64,000 nucleotides of DNA, from positions 19,043 through 83,042 of the forward strand of contig CAZABB010000005.1 in the NCBI GenBank assembly GCA_964483625.1, written 5' to 3'. The notes below the pieces were generated by a model. It searched no databases. It was given only the letters and a program-made list of their open reading frames with translations, and was not told the DNA's origin. Below, one piece after another: positions 15,877-24,341 of this stretch. This stretch comes from JAFGQU01 sp964483625. GTDB lineage: Bacteria; Omnitrophota; Gorgyraeia; Duberdicusellales; 4484-171. Numbering within the stretch: position 1 is the first letter of the stretch; the number at the start of each line of letters is the position of its first letter. The position numbers and the translations under genes are program-made.

Positions 15877-16482
15877 ATGGCAAAGAGAAGAAAGCAAACC
15901 GCAAAAAACGACATGAAAGCCTTGGCGCTGTTTCTGACTGAGGCGGGATTGCTCAAACGGGTGAAACGATCGGGCTGGTGGGTTGTGGGGGTTAAAGATC
16001 CTGAAAGCGTCGCTGAACACAGTTTTCGTTGTGCCGTGCTGGGTTTTATGCTTGCCTGGGAAGAGGGCGCCGATCCCTATCAGGTTATGGTTATGACGCT
16101 GTTCGGTGATATCCATGAAGCCCGCATCGGTGATTTACATAAGATGGCTCAGATGTATTTACCTATCGCAGCCGCCGAAGAAGAAGCGTTTTCCCGGCAG
16201 ATAGACCGTCTTCCGCCTAAGATCAAAAAAGAACTCATCCGTCTGCGCCGGGCCTACGTGGAGCAGAAAACTCCCGAAAGTATCATTGCCCGCGACGCCG
16301 ATATTCTCGAATGTCTTCTTCAGGCAAAGGAATATGATGGACAGGGTTACCTTCAGGCAAAAAAATTCATGAAAAAAGCCCCGCGTTTCTTGAGAACACC
16401 TTCAGCGAAAGCTCTCTGGAAGACAGCTTGTAAGGCCGATCTCAGCCGGTGGTGGGAGCCTCTGGCTGAGTTTAAACGTTGA
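15877..16482 (+). CDS. HD-domain phosphohydrolase (YfbR/HDDC2-like)
   Basis: A 201-residue HD-superfamily metal-dependent phosphohydrolase, of the type that acts on deoxynucleoside 5'-monophosphates (YfbR/HDDC2 group). Ligands are visible as H in VAEHSFR, the HD-like pair in FGDIHEARIGD, and D in DADILECLLQAKEY. No signal peptide is present. It follows the methyltransferase across a word-repeat block and may be co-transcribed. Nucleotide specificity is inferred from family resemblance only. Confidence 0.82.
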   Translation: MAKRRKQTAKNDMKALALFLTEAGLLKRVKRSGWWVVGVKDPESVAEHSFRCAVLGFMLAWEEGADPYQVMVMTLFGDIHEARIGDLHKMAQMYLPIAAAEEEAFSRQIDRLPPKIKKELIRLRRAYVEQKTPESIIARDADILECLLQAKEYDGQGYLQAKKFMKKAPRFLRTPSAKALWKTACKADLSRWWEPLAEFKR

Positions 16483-16484
16483 TA

Positions 16485-16517
16485 ACCCTTTGGCAACCTC
16501 GGAGGTTGCCAAAGGGT
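16485..16517. repeat. Perfect 33-base palindrome
   Basis: Two 16-base arms (ACCCTTTGGCAACCTC and its complement) are separated by one G. It lies 2 bases after the HD-gene stop and could form a very stable hairpin on either strand. No T tract follows on the + strand, so it is not a classical terminator, although it may still end or stabilise the transcript. Confidence 0.85.
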
Positions 16518-16539
16518 AAGAAGCCTGTTGAGAACGCCG

Positions 16540-16597
16540 CCGGAGCGATCATTGTAATCACATTCAAAAAATCACTGTAATCATTGGCAAAGCCAAT
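16540..16597. repeat. Word-repeat block (TGTAATCA words) with small hairpin
   Basis: CATTGTAATCACATTC and AATCACTGTAATCATT repeat a common word, and ATTGGC-AAA-GCCAAT (16583-16597) forms a short perfect hairpin. It fills part of the 313-base gap between the HD gene and EF-G and resembles the block at 10940-11035. Confidence 0.6.
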
Positions 16598-16612
16598 CTC
16601 AAAAAAATCCCC

Positions 16613-16640
16613 TTGATTTATTATTGATTTGGTCTATAAT
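16613..16640 (+). promoter_or_regulatory. Promoter for EF-G gene
   Basis: -35 TTGATT (16613-16618), a 16-base spacer and a consensus -10 TATAAT (16635-16640). The transcript would begin near 16647 and carry a leader of about 150 bases that includes the inverted repeat at 16692-16778. Confidence 0.6.
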
Positions 16641-16691
16641 ACCATCTTTGCGGCTTGTGAATAACCTGTCAAATAAGACTTGCATTTTTAT

Positions 16692-16778
16692 ACACAGATG
16701 AACACCGACAGGGAGAAACAGATAATCACAGATTAAAATGTCTGCGGTAATCTGTTGGTAATCTGTGGTCATCTGTGT
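16692..16778. repeat. Inverted word-repeat block in the EF-G leader (CACAGAT / ATCTGTG)
   Basis: ACACAGATGA (16692-16701) is the exact reverse complement of TCATCTGTGT (16769-16778). Inside, ATAATCACAGATTA faces GTAATCTGTTGGTAATCTGTGG, so nearly the whole block can fold. It ends 18 bases before the EF-G start codon and therefore lies in the 5' untranslated region. Confidence 0.8.
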
Positions 16779-16795
16779 AAGAAAGGTAATGAATT

Positions 16796-18898
16796 ATGGC
16801 TCGAAAAATCAGTCTCGATAAAGTAAGAAATATCGGCATTATGGCTCATATTGACGCCGGGAAGACCACCGTTACCGAGCGGATTCTGTTCTATACCGGC
16901 CGGTCGCATAAGATCGGAGAGGTTCACGAAGGGAAAGCCCAGATGGACTGGATGAAACAGGAACAGGAACGCGGTATTACGATTACCTCGGCGGCAACGA
17001 CCTGCTACTGGGATACCCATCGGATCAATATTATCGATACTCCCGGGCACGTCGATTTTACCGTTGAAGTGGAACGGAGCCTGAGGGTCCTTGACGGGGC
17101 GGTGGCGATTTTCTGCGCCGTGGGCGGGGTTGAGCCTCAATCGGAAAAGGTCTGGCACCAGTCCAATAAATACGAAGTGCCCAAGCTTGCGTTTGTCAAT
17201 AAAATGGACCGGGTCGGGGCCGACTTCTTCGGAGTTGTGAAAAACATCGAACAAGATCTCGGCGCGAACGTTATCCCTTTGCAGATCCCTATCGGGGCCG
17301 AGGAGAATTTCCGCGGGATTATCGATCTTATGGAGATGAAAGCGTATATTTATGACGACGAGTCGCTGGGAAAAAACTATCATACCGAAGATATCCCCGC
17401 CGATTATATGGATATTGCCAAGAAGTACCATCACGTGATGGTGGAGAAAGCCGTTGAGCTCGACGACAGCCTTATGGAAAAATACCTGGAATCGGAAGAA
17501 AACATTTCCAGGGAGGAGTTGATTAAGGCTATCCGCCAGGGAACGATTCGGAATAAAGTTGTTCCCGCCCTGTGCGGTTCGGCGTTTAAAAATAAAGGTG
17601 TCCAAAGGCTTCTGGATGCGATTAATTTCTATCTTCCTTCTCCGGTGGATCAGCCGGCAATTGAAGGGTATGACCCCGATGATCTTGAGAAAAAGATGGT
17701 AAGAAAGGCTGATGATAACGAGCCCTTTACCGCCCTGGCGTTTAAGGTCCAGTCGGATCCGCATATGGGGAAGCTGGTGTATTTCCGGGTCTATTCCGGG
17801 TCGGTCAAAGCCGGCGAATTCATTTATAACGCTACCAAAGGACGCAAGGAACGTATCGGGCGGATACTTCAGATGCACGCCAATGAACGGGAAAGCCGGG
17901 AAGATATTTTCGCCGGTGACATCGCCGCGGCTATCGGTCTGGAACAGACCGTAACCGGAGATACCCTTTGTCGGGAAGAATCTCCGGTGCTCCTGGAGGC
18001 GATTGAATTTCCCGCGCCGGTTATTGCCGTGAGCGTTACTCCTTCTTCACGGGCCGAACAGGAAAAACTTGCCAAAGGCCTGCACCGGCTGGCGGAGGAA
18101 GACCCTACCTTTACCGTTCATACCGATGAAGAAACAGAGGAGACCATTATTTCCGGCATGGGCGAATTGCATCTGGAGGTTATCGTCGATCGGTTAAAAC
18201 ATGAATTTAAGGTTGATGCCCAGGTGGGGCAGCCGCGCGTCGCGTATCGGGAGACGATTACGGCCTCGCGTGTTGAGGATTATAAATACGCCAAACAGAC
18301 CGGGGGAAGAGGGCAATACGGGCACGTGGTTATCGAGATTATCCCGCAGGCTCCCGGCGAAGGATTTGAGTTTGCCAACGATATCAAAGGCGGAGCCGTT
18401 CCCCGGGAGTATATCCCGGCGATCGAAAAGGGTATCATCGGCGCGATGCGTAAGGGTATTTACGCCGGCTATCCGGTCGTCGACGTAAAGGTGAGGCTTA
18501 TTGACGGGTCTTACCATGATGTTGATTCTTCCGAGATGGCGTTTAAAATTACCGCTTCCAGCGCTTTTAAGAAGGCATTTATAAAATCGATGCCGGTATT
18601 ACTTGAGCCGTCGATGTCGGTTGAGGTTACGACGCCCAAGCAGTACGTCGGGGATGTGGTCGGGCATATCTGTTCCCGCCGCGGAAAAATCTTAGGGATG
18701 GAAGTAAAAGGCATCCAGCAGGTAGTCTCGGCCCAAGTGCCGCTGTCTGAGATGTTCGGGTACGCGACGACGTTGCGTTCGTTGACCTCCGGCCGGGCAA
18801 ACTATTCGATGCATTTTGAGAAATACGTCGAGGTTCCTTATGATGTCAGTGAAAAGATCTTAGAGGAACGCAAAGAATATCGCGCCAAGGTAGATTAG
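16796..18898 (+). CDS. fusA: Translation elongation factor G
   Basis: A 700-residue translational GTPase that drives ribosomal translocation. G1 is AHIDAGKTT, G2 includes RGITITSAATTC, G3 is DTPGHVDF and G4 is NKMDRVGADFF. All domains through the C-terminal domain V (YATTLRSLTSGRANYSMHF) are present, so the length is normal. The sequence looks like canonical EF-G rather than a tetracycline-resistance paralogue. It is not next to rpsL/rpsG here and has its own promoter and a leader with an inverted repeat. A second copy elsewhere cannot be excluded. Confidence 0.97.
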   Translation: MARKISLDKVRNIGIMAHIDAGKTTVTERILFYTGRSHKIGEVHEGKAQMDWMKQEQERGITITSAATTCYWDTHRINIIDTPGHVDFTVEVERSLRVLDGAVAIFCAVGGVEPQSEKVWHQSNKYEVPKLAFVNKMDRVGADFFGVVKNIEQDLGANVIPLQIPIGAEENFRGIIDLMEMKAYIYDDESLGKNYHTEDIPADYMDIAKKYHHVMVEKAVELDDSLMEKYLESEENISREELIKAIRQGTIRNKVVPALCGSAFKNKGVQRLLDAINFYLPSPVDQPAIEGYDPDDLEKKMVRKADDNEPFTALAFKVQSDPHMGKLVYFRVYSGSVKAGEFIYNATKGRKERIGRILQMHANERESREDIFAGDIAAAIGLEQTVTGDTLCREESPVLLEAIEFPAPVIAVSVTPSSRAEQEKLAKGLHRLAEEDPTFTVHTDEETEETIISGMGELHLEVIVDRLKHEFKVDAQVGQPRVAYRETITASRVEDYKYAKQTGGRGQYGHVVIEIIPQAPGEGFEFANDIKGGAVPREYIPAIEKGIIGAMRKGIYAGYPVVDVKVRLIDGSYHDVDSSEMAFKITASSAFKKAFIKSMPVLLEPSMSVEVTTPKQYVGDVVGHICSRRGKILGMEVKGIQQVVSAQVPLSEMFGYATTLRSLTSGRANYSMHFEKYVEVPYDVSEKILEERKEYRAKVD

Positions 18899-18946
18899 TT
18901 TTCCCGCACAGAAAGCCATAGATTCTTTTCATTAAATCTGCATTTC

Positions 18947-18955
18947 TGCTATAAT
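18947..18955 (+). promoter_or_regulatory. Extended -10 promoter, possibly giving a leaderless mRNA
   Basis: TGC followed by TATAAT (-10 at 18950-18955) matches the extended -10 form. The -35 region is weak. Only seven bases separate the -10 box from ATG 18963, so transcription would begin at or next to the start codon. Confidence 0.5.
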
Positions 18956-18962
18956 CAAACCG

Positions 18963-19163
18963 ATGAAGATTATCAGCTTCATTCTTTATATCTGGCTTTT
19001 CTTTTTGATCGTCAATCTTCTCACCCGGGCGTTTCTGTGGCTGGTACAGTGGAATCTGCGCCGGCGCATGTCTTCTTCGCGAGGTTCCCGATCACGGTCT
19101 TCCCGCCGGGGGGCCGAACCTTCCGATACGATTATTGACGCCGAATTCAAAGAAATCGAGTGA
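18963..19163 (+). CDS. Small single-span membrane protein
   Basis: A 66-residue protein with one N-terminal membrane helix (MKIISFILYIWLFFLIVNLLTRAFLW), then a strongly basic stretch rich in Arg and Ser (RRRMSSSRGSRSRSSRRG), and an acidic tail DTIIDAEFKEIE. The Arg-rich segment should keep the tail in the cytoplasm. The IIDAEFKEIE ending resembles DUF4834-type small membrane proteins, but I cannot assign a role. A leaderless start is suggested by the promoter position. Confidence 0.65.
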   Translation: MKIISFILYIWLFFLIVNLLTRAFLWLVQWNLRRRMSSSRGSRSRSSRRGAEPSDTIIDAEFKEIE

Positions 19164-19198
19164 TCCCTCGAAATGTTTTTAGCCTATAATTCGGTTTG

Positions 19199-19297
19199 CC
19201 CGTTAGGCCCGTTCGTTCGTTTGCCCGTTCAAGGAAGGGGAAGATACTGCATTTATCATCTTTCCGCTAACCGCTCCTCGCTATACGCTCACCGCTA
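19199..19297. repeat. Word-repeat block between convergent genes (GCCCGTT and CCGCT words)
   Basis: The gap between the + strand small gene and the - strand cotransporter holds GCCCGTTAGGCCCGTTCGTT then TTTGCCCGTTC, followed about 45 bases later by CCGCTAACCGCTCCTCGCTA and CGCTCACCGCTA. These are direct words rather than a clean inverted repeat. No terminator with a T tract is evident on either strand. Confidence 0.6.
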
Positions 19298-19300
19298 TTT

Positions 19301-20986
19301 TTAGGAAGAGCTCAACAGGACATCGGATTTAGGTTTATCGATGTCATTCTGGAACAGAAAGTCTCCCCGCGCGGCCTGAGCGATATTCGTCAGATGGTCG
19401 GCCATCTTCTCCAGGTTGTTGACGAAGTCGACGTAGATCAGCGCGCATAACGGGTTGCATTTGCGTTCACACAGTCTCTGCGAATGACGGGAAAGATATT
19501 CGACCTGCAGCATATTCACTTCACCTTCCTGCTGGAGTACCCGGTCGGTGGCGTGCGTGGTATCGCCTTGCTTTACAGCTTCGATCGTGTCATTGAACAT
19601 ATCTTCCACTTTCGCATACAGGGTGCGCATCTCCGCCAGCGCTTTATTGGAGAAATTGAGGTTATCGGCGTATGCTTTTTCGGTTAATTCGGCGATATTG
19701 ACGGCATGGTCGGATATCCGTTCAAAATCGTTGATCGAATGTAGAAGCGGCGGTAGCTGCGATCCCAGATTAGGCGTCAGCTGCTGGGTCGCCAACTTTG
19801 CCAGGTAGAAGGTGATGTCATGCTGGAGATGGTCGATGGCGTTTTCCTGTGTTTGCACGTGCGGAATGGATTTTTTGTCCCGGGCAAAAAATCCGTCGAC
19901 GGCGGTTTTCAGCGTCTGTTTTACCATTGCGGCCATTGCCAGAAGTTCCTTCTTGGCGCTTTCGATGGCGATTTCCGGGGTGGAGAGCAGTTTATCCTGC
20001 AGGTACTTGAATTCGGTGGATATATACATGTCTTTACCGGGGATAATCCTTTGTATAAGACGTACGACCGGCCCCATGATTCCTAAAAATACAAAAGCGT
20101 TAAAGAGATTGAAAAACGTATGGCCGTTGGCGATGTGACGGGCAATGGTCTCTGTGGTCACCGCGCCGGGAGTGATAATATCGATGAGATGGGTAAAGGT
20201 CCCTGAATGAATCAGAATCGCGAAGTAGGTAACCCCGATGATATTGAACATACTGTGAAAGCAGGCCATACGGCGGGCTGAAATACTTCCCCCGATCGCC
20301 GCAAGCCACGCAGTGATGGTCGTCCCGATATTATCGCCCAGAATCAGATAGAGCGCGGCGGTAAAGTCGATTAGACCGACCGAAGCCAGAGCAATGACCA
20401 TTCCGATCGAGGCACTGCTTGATTGGACGGCGACGGTGAAAAAGGTCGCCAGAAGGATACTTAAGACGGGATTGGTGCTCAGACTGACGAAAAAGTCGGT
20501 GACTGCCGGTACGTCTTTGAGCGGTTTCATCACCCCGGACATCGTCGCCAGTCCCAGAAAGATCATACCGAAGGCGAAAATTACCTGTCCCCAGAACTGC
20601 ATTTTCTTCTTGCGGGCCAGAAGCATCATCGCTACTCCGATCCCTAAAGCGGGCAGAGCATATTTGGATATTTTAAAAGCGATAATTTGAGCGGTGATCG
20701 TGGTGCCGATGTTGGCGCCGATAACGACACTGGCTCCCTGCATCAGGCTGACGATGCCGGCGTTGATCAGGCCGACCAGCATAACGGTGGTGACACTGCT
20801 GGATTGAATAATACTGGTGACGATTGTACCGAGAGCAACGCCGCGGAATCTATTCTGGGTGAGAGAACGTAAGATGCGGCGCAGTTTGGTTCCGGCCACT
20901 TTCTGCAGTCCGTCGGAGAGATATTTCATGCCGAAGAGAAACAAACCTAATCCGCCGGCCAGCCCGAAGATGACTTCTTTTACCAT
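19301..20986 (-). CDS. Na+/phosphate cotransporter family protein with PhoU-like domain
   Basis: A 561-residue inner-membrane protein of the NptA/PNaS family, which couples phosphate import or export to sodium. The membrane part (about 1-310) contains the two inverted QSSS repeats, QSSSVTTVMLVGLINAG and QSSSASIGMVIALASVG, that form the substrate path. The C-terminal 220 residues (about 335-555) are helical and PhoU-like. ATG 20986 has Shine-Dalgarno AAGGAG at a spacing of eight bases and is preferred to GTG 20995. It is divergent from the PhoB-type regulator across 187 bases, consistent with membership in the phosphate regulon. Confidence 0.9.
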   Translation of the reverse strand: MVKEVIFGLAGGLGLFLFGMKYLSDGLQKVAGTKLRRILRSLTQNRFRGVALGTIVTSIIQSSSVTTVMLVGLINAGIVSLMQGASVVIGANIGTTITAQIIAFKISKYALPALGIGVAMMLLARKKKMQFWGQVIFAFGMIFLGLATMSGVMKPLKDVPAVTDFFVSLSTNPVLSILLATFFTVAVQSSSASIGMVIALASVGLIDFTAALYLILGDNIGTTITAWLAAIGGSISARRMACFHSMFNIIGVTYFAILIHSGTFTHLIDIITPGAVTTETIARHIANGHTFFNLFNAFVFLGIMGPVVRLIQRIIPGKDMYISTEFKYLQDKLLSTPEIAIESAKKELLAMAAMVKQTLKTAVDGFFARDKKSIPHVQTQENAIDHLQHDITFYLAKLATQQLTPNLGSQLPPLLHSINDFERISDHAVNIAELTEKAYADNLNFSNKALAEMRTLYAKVEDMFNDTIEAVKQGDTTHATDRVLQQEGEVNMLQVEYLSRHSQRLCERKCNPLCALIYVDFVNNLEKMADHLTNIAQAARGDFLFQNDIDKPKSDVLLSSS

Positions 20987-21109
20987 CCTGCGCACTCCTT
21001 TTTTTAAAGGTTTTTCCTATAGAGGTATTATATATAAGGAACATTATCGTATCATATCTTATCCGGTTTGTCTAAGGACTTTTGCCGGGGTTTATTTTAA
21101 ACCTTTGAT

Positions 21110-21137
21110 TTGTCAGACGGGCGCTTTTTGTTATAAT
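21110..21137 (+). promoter_or_regulatory. Promoter for the PhoB-PhoR-like pair
   Basis: -35 TTGTCA (21110-21115), a 16-base spacer and -10 TATAAT (21132-21137) preceded by TGT, an extended -10. It lies 36 bases before ATG 21174 in the divergent gap shared with the Na/phosphate cotransporter gene. Confidence 0.6.
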
Positions 21138-21173
21138 GAGCGAAACACCGAAAAAAGAAAGGATGGGCTATCA

Positions 21174-21869
21174 ATGGCACGGGCTAAAATCCTTATCGTC
21201 GAAGACGATAAGCATATCGCGAAGCTGGTAACATACAACCTGGAAAAGGCGGGGTTTGAATGCACCGTCGCGGTAAGCGGCGAAGAGGCCTTGGAATATC
21301 TCGGCAATCGGGGAGCCGATCTGGTGATTCTGGATATCATGCTGCCGGAGATGGACGGGTTTGAAGTATGTAAAGAGATCAAACAGGATGCCGCGTTCTC
21401 CCATATCCCGATTCTGATGCTGACGGCGCGGGCGGAGGAGATCGACCGGATTATCGGTCTGGAACTTGGCGCCGATGATTATGTGGTCAAGCCGTTCAGC
21501 ATGCGGGAACTTATCCTGCGGGTGAAAGCTATCTTACGGCGGGGTGTCCCCGCGTCACCTGAAGCCGAGGGGAAGGAGATATTGAAGGCGGGCAAGCTGA
21601 CCGTCGATATCCCCCGGCATAAGATTCTGGTCAACCAGAAAGAGATCGTGCTGACCTCGATGGAATTCAAGCTTCTTACGACACTGCTTTCCCGCCGGGG
21701 CCGGGTGCAGTCACGCGATCAACTGCTGGAAGATGTCTGGGATATTGCGTCGGATATCACCACGCGTACGGTCGATACCCATATAAAACGATTACGGCAG
21801 AAGCTGGGAAAAACGGGGAAGATGATCGAAACGGTACGCGGTATCGGCTATCGGTTTTCTGAAGGATAA
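21174..21869 (+). CDS. phoB: OmpR/PhoB-family response regulator
   Basis: A 231-residue response regulator. The receiver domain has the acidic pair at residues 11-12 (VEDD), phospho-acceptor Asp54 in LVILDIMLPEMDG and Lys in DDYVVKPFSMREL. The C-terminal winged helix (about 135-230) ends VDTHIKRLRQKLGKTGKMIETVRGIGYRF, typical of PhoB. The ORF extends upstream to 20817, but only ATG 21174 matches the family start (MARAKILIVEDD). It sits directly before a PhoR-like kinase and near pst genes, so a phosphate role is likely. The gene name is by context and similarity. Confidence 0.88.
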   Translation: MARAKILIVEDDKHIAKLVTYNLEKAGFECTVAVSGEEALEYLGNRGADLVILDIMLPEMDGFEVCKEIKQDAAFSHIPILMLTARAEEIDRIIGLELGADDYVVKPFSMRELILRVKAILRRGVPASPEAEGKEILKAGKLTVDIPRHKILVNQKEIVLTSMEFKLLTTLLSRRGRVQSRDQLLEDVWDIASDITTRTVDTHIKRLRQKLGKTGKMIETVRGIGYRFSEG

Positions 21870-21885
21870 CAAAGAAAGAAGCTGA

Positions 21886-23658
21886 ATGCGACTTAATCTC
21901 CATGTAAAGATAACCCTTGTGTTTGGGGTTATCCTCGCGGTCATTCTTCTGGGGATATTTTTATACCTTGACCACAGTTTGCGTCAGAATACTTATTCCC
22001 GTATTGAGGAAAATCTTCGCAAACAAACCTTACTGGCTCAGTCATTTCTTGAGGAATATTTTTCCAAAGACTTCGGATATGACGAACTTGACGCGATTGC
22101 CGATCAGATCGGAGAAGATCTCAAACTCCGGGCGACGATTATCGGTCTCGACGGTACGGTGCTGGGTGACTCTCAGCTGGATGGTAAGGCTCTCTATGAG
22201 GTAGAGAATCATTTATACCGGCCGGAGGTGCAGGAGGCGTTATATTCCGGTATTGGCCAGAGCCGCCGGTTCAGCACAACCGTAACCGAGGAACTGCTCT
22301 ATATCGCAACCGTGTTCGGTGAACCGAAATCGGAGGGAGTGGTGCGTCTTTCCCTGCCTCTTTCGGACATTCAATTGATTTCACTGCATCTAAAAAAAAT
22401 ACTTTTTGTGGCATTTATCTGTGCGTTTGTCATGGCAATTGTGATCAGTTTTATCGCCCTGGTATTTGTATCGAAGCCGATTAAACAGGCGGCTGAAGCC
22501 GCCAAAAGCATCGCCGCCGGTGATTTTTCCCACCGCATCTGGGTAGCGACCAACGATGAGATCGGCGATCTGGCAAAAACGATCAACTCTATGTCCGAAC
22601 AGATCCGTCTCAGGATGGAGGAGGTTATGACCAGCACGGCGCGGCTTAAGGCGGTATTATTGAGTATGTTTGAGGGGGTGATGGTCGTCGATTCCGCCGG
22701 TACGATTCTTTTGATGAACCGTACGCTCCGGAAATTCTGGTCGCTTGAGGCTGAACCGGTGGGGAAGAAACCGCTGGAGGTAGTCCGCAATATTGAGATC
22801 CAGGAGATCACGGATGAAGTATTGCGTAATCCCTACGGTCTGACCCGGAGAGAGATTTCGGTGATAGTAGAGGAGGAGAGGACCCTTCTGGTGTATGCGA
22901 CCGGAGTCATCCGGGAAGAACGCATCGACGGGGCGGTTCTGGTCTTCCACGATATTACCGAACTCAAGAAACTGGAACGTATCCGGCAGGACTTCGTCGC
23001 CAATGTTTCACACGAATTGCGTACCCCTATCGCCAGTATCAAGGGCTATGCCGAGACATTGCTTGAGGGGGCATTAGAGGATACAGAGAACGCCGAAGAT
23101 TTCGTAAAGATCATCTATGCCGATGCCGACCGGCTGGCCCGGTTGATCGACGATACGCTGGATCTTTCCAAAATCGAATCAGGTAAGCTGTCCCTCGCCA
23201 TACAGCCTCATAACCTCAAACTGCTCATCCAGCGCCTTCTCGGCGGCCTCCGCCGGGAAGCCGGGAAACATTCTATTCGTATAGAAGAAAGTATACCCGA
23301 TACTCTGCCGGCAGTCCTGGCTGATGCAAATCGGCTGGCGCAGGTACTTTTGAATCTGCTCGATAACGCGGTCAAATACAACCGTCCCGGCGGTACCATA
23401 ACGGTTACCGCGATCAAGGAAGATGATTTCGTGCGTATCAGCGTCTCCGATACCGGTATCGGTATTCCGCCGAAAGACCTGCCGCGGCTTTTTGAACGGT
23501 TCTATCGGGTCGATAAAGCCCGTTCGCGGGAGCTGGGCGGTACCGGGCTCGGCCTCTCGATCGTCAAACATATCGTCTCGACTCACCGGGGAGAAGTTTT
23601 TGTCGAAAGCACCCCCGGTGAGGGCTCTACCTTCTCTTTTACCATCCCCTGCGCCTGA
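21886..23658 (+). CDS. phoR: PhoR-like membrane sensor histidine kinase
   Basis: A 590-residue sensor kinase paired with the preceding regulator. Its order is: membrane helix (about 7-27), an extracytoplasmic region to about 165, a second membrane helix (LFVAFICAFVMAIVISFIALVFV), HAMP linker, PAS domain (about 255-360), HisKA with FVANVSHELRTPIASIKGYAETLL (phospho-His), and HATPase with N box NLLDNAVKYNRPGG, G1 DTGIGIPP and G2 GGTGLGLSIVKHIV. PhoR of Gram-positive bacteria has the same extracytoplasmic-HAMP-PAS layout. Phosphate sensing is inferred from neighbours. Confidence 0.9.
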   Translation: MRLNLHVKITLVFGVILAVILLGIFLYLDHSLRQNTYSRIEENLRKQTLLAQSFLEEYFSKDFGYDELDAIADQIGEDLKLRATIIGLDGTVLGDSQLDGKALYEVENHLYRPEVQEALYSGIGQSRRFSTTVTEELLYIATVFGEPKSEGVVRLSLPLSDIQLISLHLKKILFVAFICAFVMAIVISFIALVFVSKPIKQAAEAAKSIAAGDFSHRIWVATNDEIGDLAKTINSMSEQIRLRMEEVMTSTARLKAVLLSMFEGVMVVDSAGTILLMNRTLRKFWSLEAEPVGKKPLEVVRNIEIQEITDEVLRNPYGLTRREISVIVEEERTLLVYATGVIREERIDGAVLVFHDITELKKLERIRQDFVANVSHELRTPIASIKGYAETLLEGALEDTENAEDFVKIIYADADRLARLIDDTLDLSKIESGKLSLAIQPHNLKLLIQRLLGGLRREAGKHSIRIEESIPDTLPAVLADANRLAQVLLNLLDNAVKYNRPGGTITVTAIKEDDFVRISVSDTGIGIPPKDLPRLFERFYRVDKARSRELGGTGLGLSIVKHIVSTHRGEVFVESTPGEGSTFSFTIPCA

Positions 23659-23692
23659 TCTGGCGCCCTGTTTACCCTGATTTTAGCCAGAG

Positions 23693-23745
23693 TTCACACA
23701 GAGTTCACATTGTTGTAAATTCGCTTTCACATGGATTTCTATAAT
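23693..23745 (+). promoter_or_regulatory. Pho-box-like direct repeats over a promoter
   Basis: TTCACA occurs at 23693, 23704 and 23726, and a degenerate copy (GTAAAT) at 23715, so four hexamers lie at exact 11-base steps. This is the layout of PhoP/PhoB binding sites (for example TT(A/C/T)ACA repeats in Bacillus). A consensus -10 TATAAT follows at 23740-23745, with the last repeat occupying the -35 zone, as expected for an activated Pho promoter. It should drive the small genes, the porin and probably pstS. Confidence 0.75.
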
Positions 23746-23807
23746 GATATTGACATGCAAAGAAGGTATATCGCCAAGAAAAGATCAACCGCTTCACAGA
23801 GAAGATA

Positions 23808-23996
23808 ATGATGCAGGGAGTTTCCAGTTTAAATCAAGATTACGTCGCAAGTTACCTGCGGTGTCAAATCGCAACATTGACAAATCTTCTGGAGAATATC
23901 GAATTTGATCGCTATCAGGATATCGGATATTTCGTCGAATCGATCCGTCGGGTTGAAATCGATCTGAAACGTGTGCGATCGTTTCTTGAAAATTAG
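23808..23996 (+). CDS. Small helical protein in the phosphate regulon, unknown function
   Basis: A 62-residue soluble protein of mostly helical, charged sequence (for example QIATLTNLLENIEFDRYQD and ESIRRVEIDLKRVRSFLEN) with one Cys. I do not recognise a family. It is the first ORF after the Pho-box promoter, with only a weak Shine-Dalgarno (AGAGAAG), and starts ATGATG so the second codon could also initiate. The pattern suits a small adaptor, but no function can be claimed. Confidence 0.55.
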   Translation: MMQGVSSLNQDYVASYLRCQIATLTNLLENIEFDRYQDIGYFVESIRRVEIDLKRVRSFLEN

Positions 23997-24022
23997 GTGA
24001 TACGTTCTTGCCGAAAGGAAAT

Positions 24023-24316
24023 ATGAAACCAAGCGCTATTCTGGAAAAACCGAAAACACAGATATGCCGGTACTTTCAAAAAGGAGTACGGAAACGGTTT
24101 TGTACGGCACAGGTCGTCCGTCTGAGAACAATCTCGGATTCCCAGGTACACGAGTTCTGTGAACATAAACGACATCGTCAATGCCATATATTTGTGGAAA
24201 TAACGAGCCGGAAGGAGGTGAGCAAGAAAGAGCAGGCGCTCGGCCAGTTATTTTGTCAAATTGCCAATACCCGATCAGTATGGAGTGATGAGGGATATGA
24301 ATACGCGGAAGAATAA
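24023..24316 (+). CDS. Small four-cysteine protein in the phosphate regulon, unknown function
   Basis: A 97-residue protein with two cysteine pairs: CRYFQKGVRKRFC (C-x11-C) near the N terminus and CEHKRHRQC (C-x7-C) in the middle, plus several His. This looks like a zinc- or iron-sulphur-binding site. A fifth Cys lies at about 78. I do not recognise the family. ATG 24023 follows AAAGGA closely; TTG 24008 in the same frame is an alternative. It ends 25 bases before the porin start, so it is part of the Pho-box operon. Confidence 0.5.
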   Translation: MKPSAILEKPKTQICRYFQKGVRKRFCTAQVVRLRTISDSQVHEFCEHKRHRQCHIFVEITSRKEVSKKEQALGQLFCQIANTRSVWSDEGYEYAEE

Positions 24317-24341
24317 CAATAAGGAAGGAGGCTTAGAAACG

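Noticed and set aside
16769..17878. Long - strand ORF (369 codons) opposite EF-G
   Set aside because: It is a shadow of the highly conserved EF-G frame and has no family motifs or ribosome site.
20817..21173. Upstream in-frame extension of the PhoB-like gene
   Set aside because: It runs antisense over the Na/phosphate cotransporter and through a promoter; PhoB proteins start at MARAKILIVEDD.
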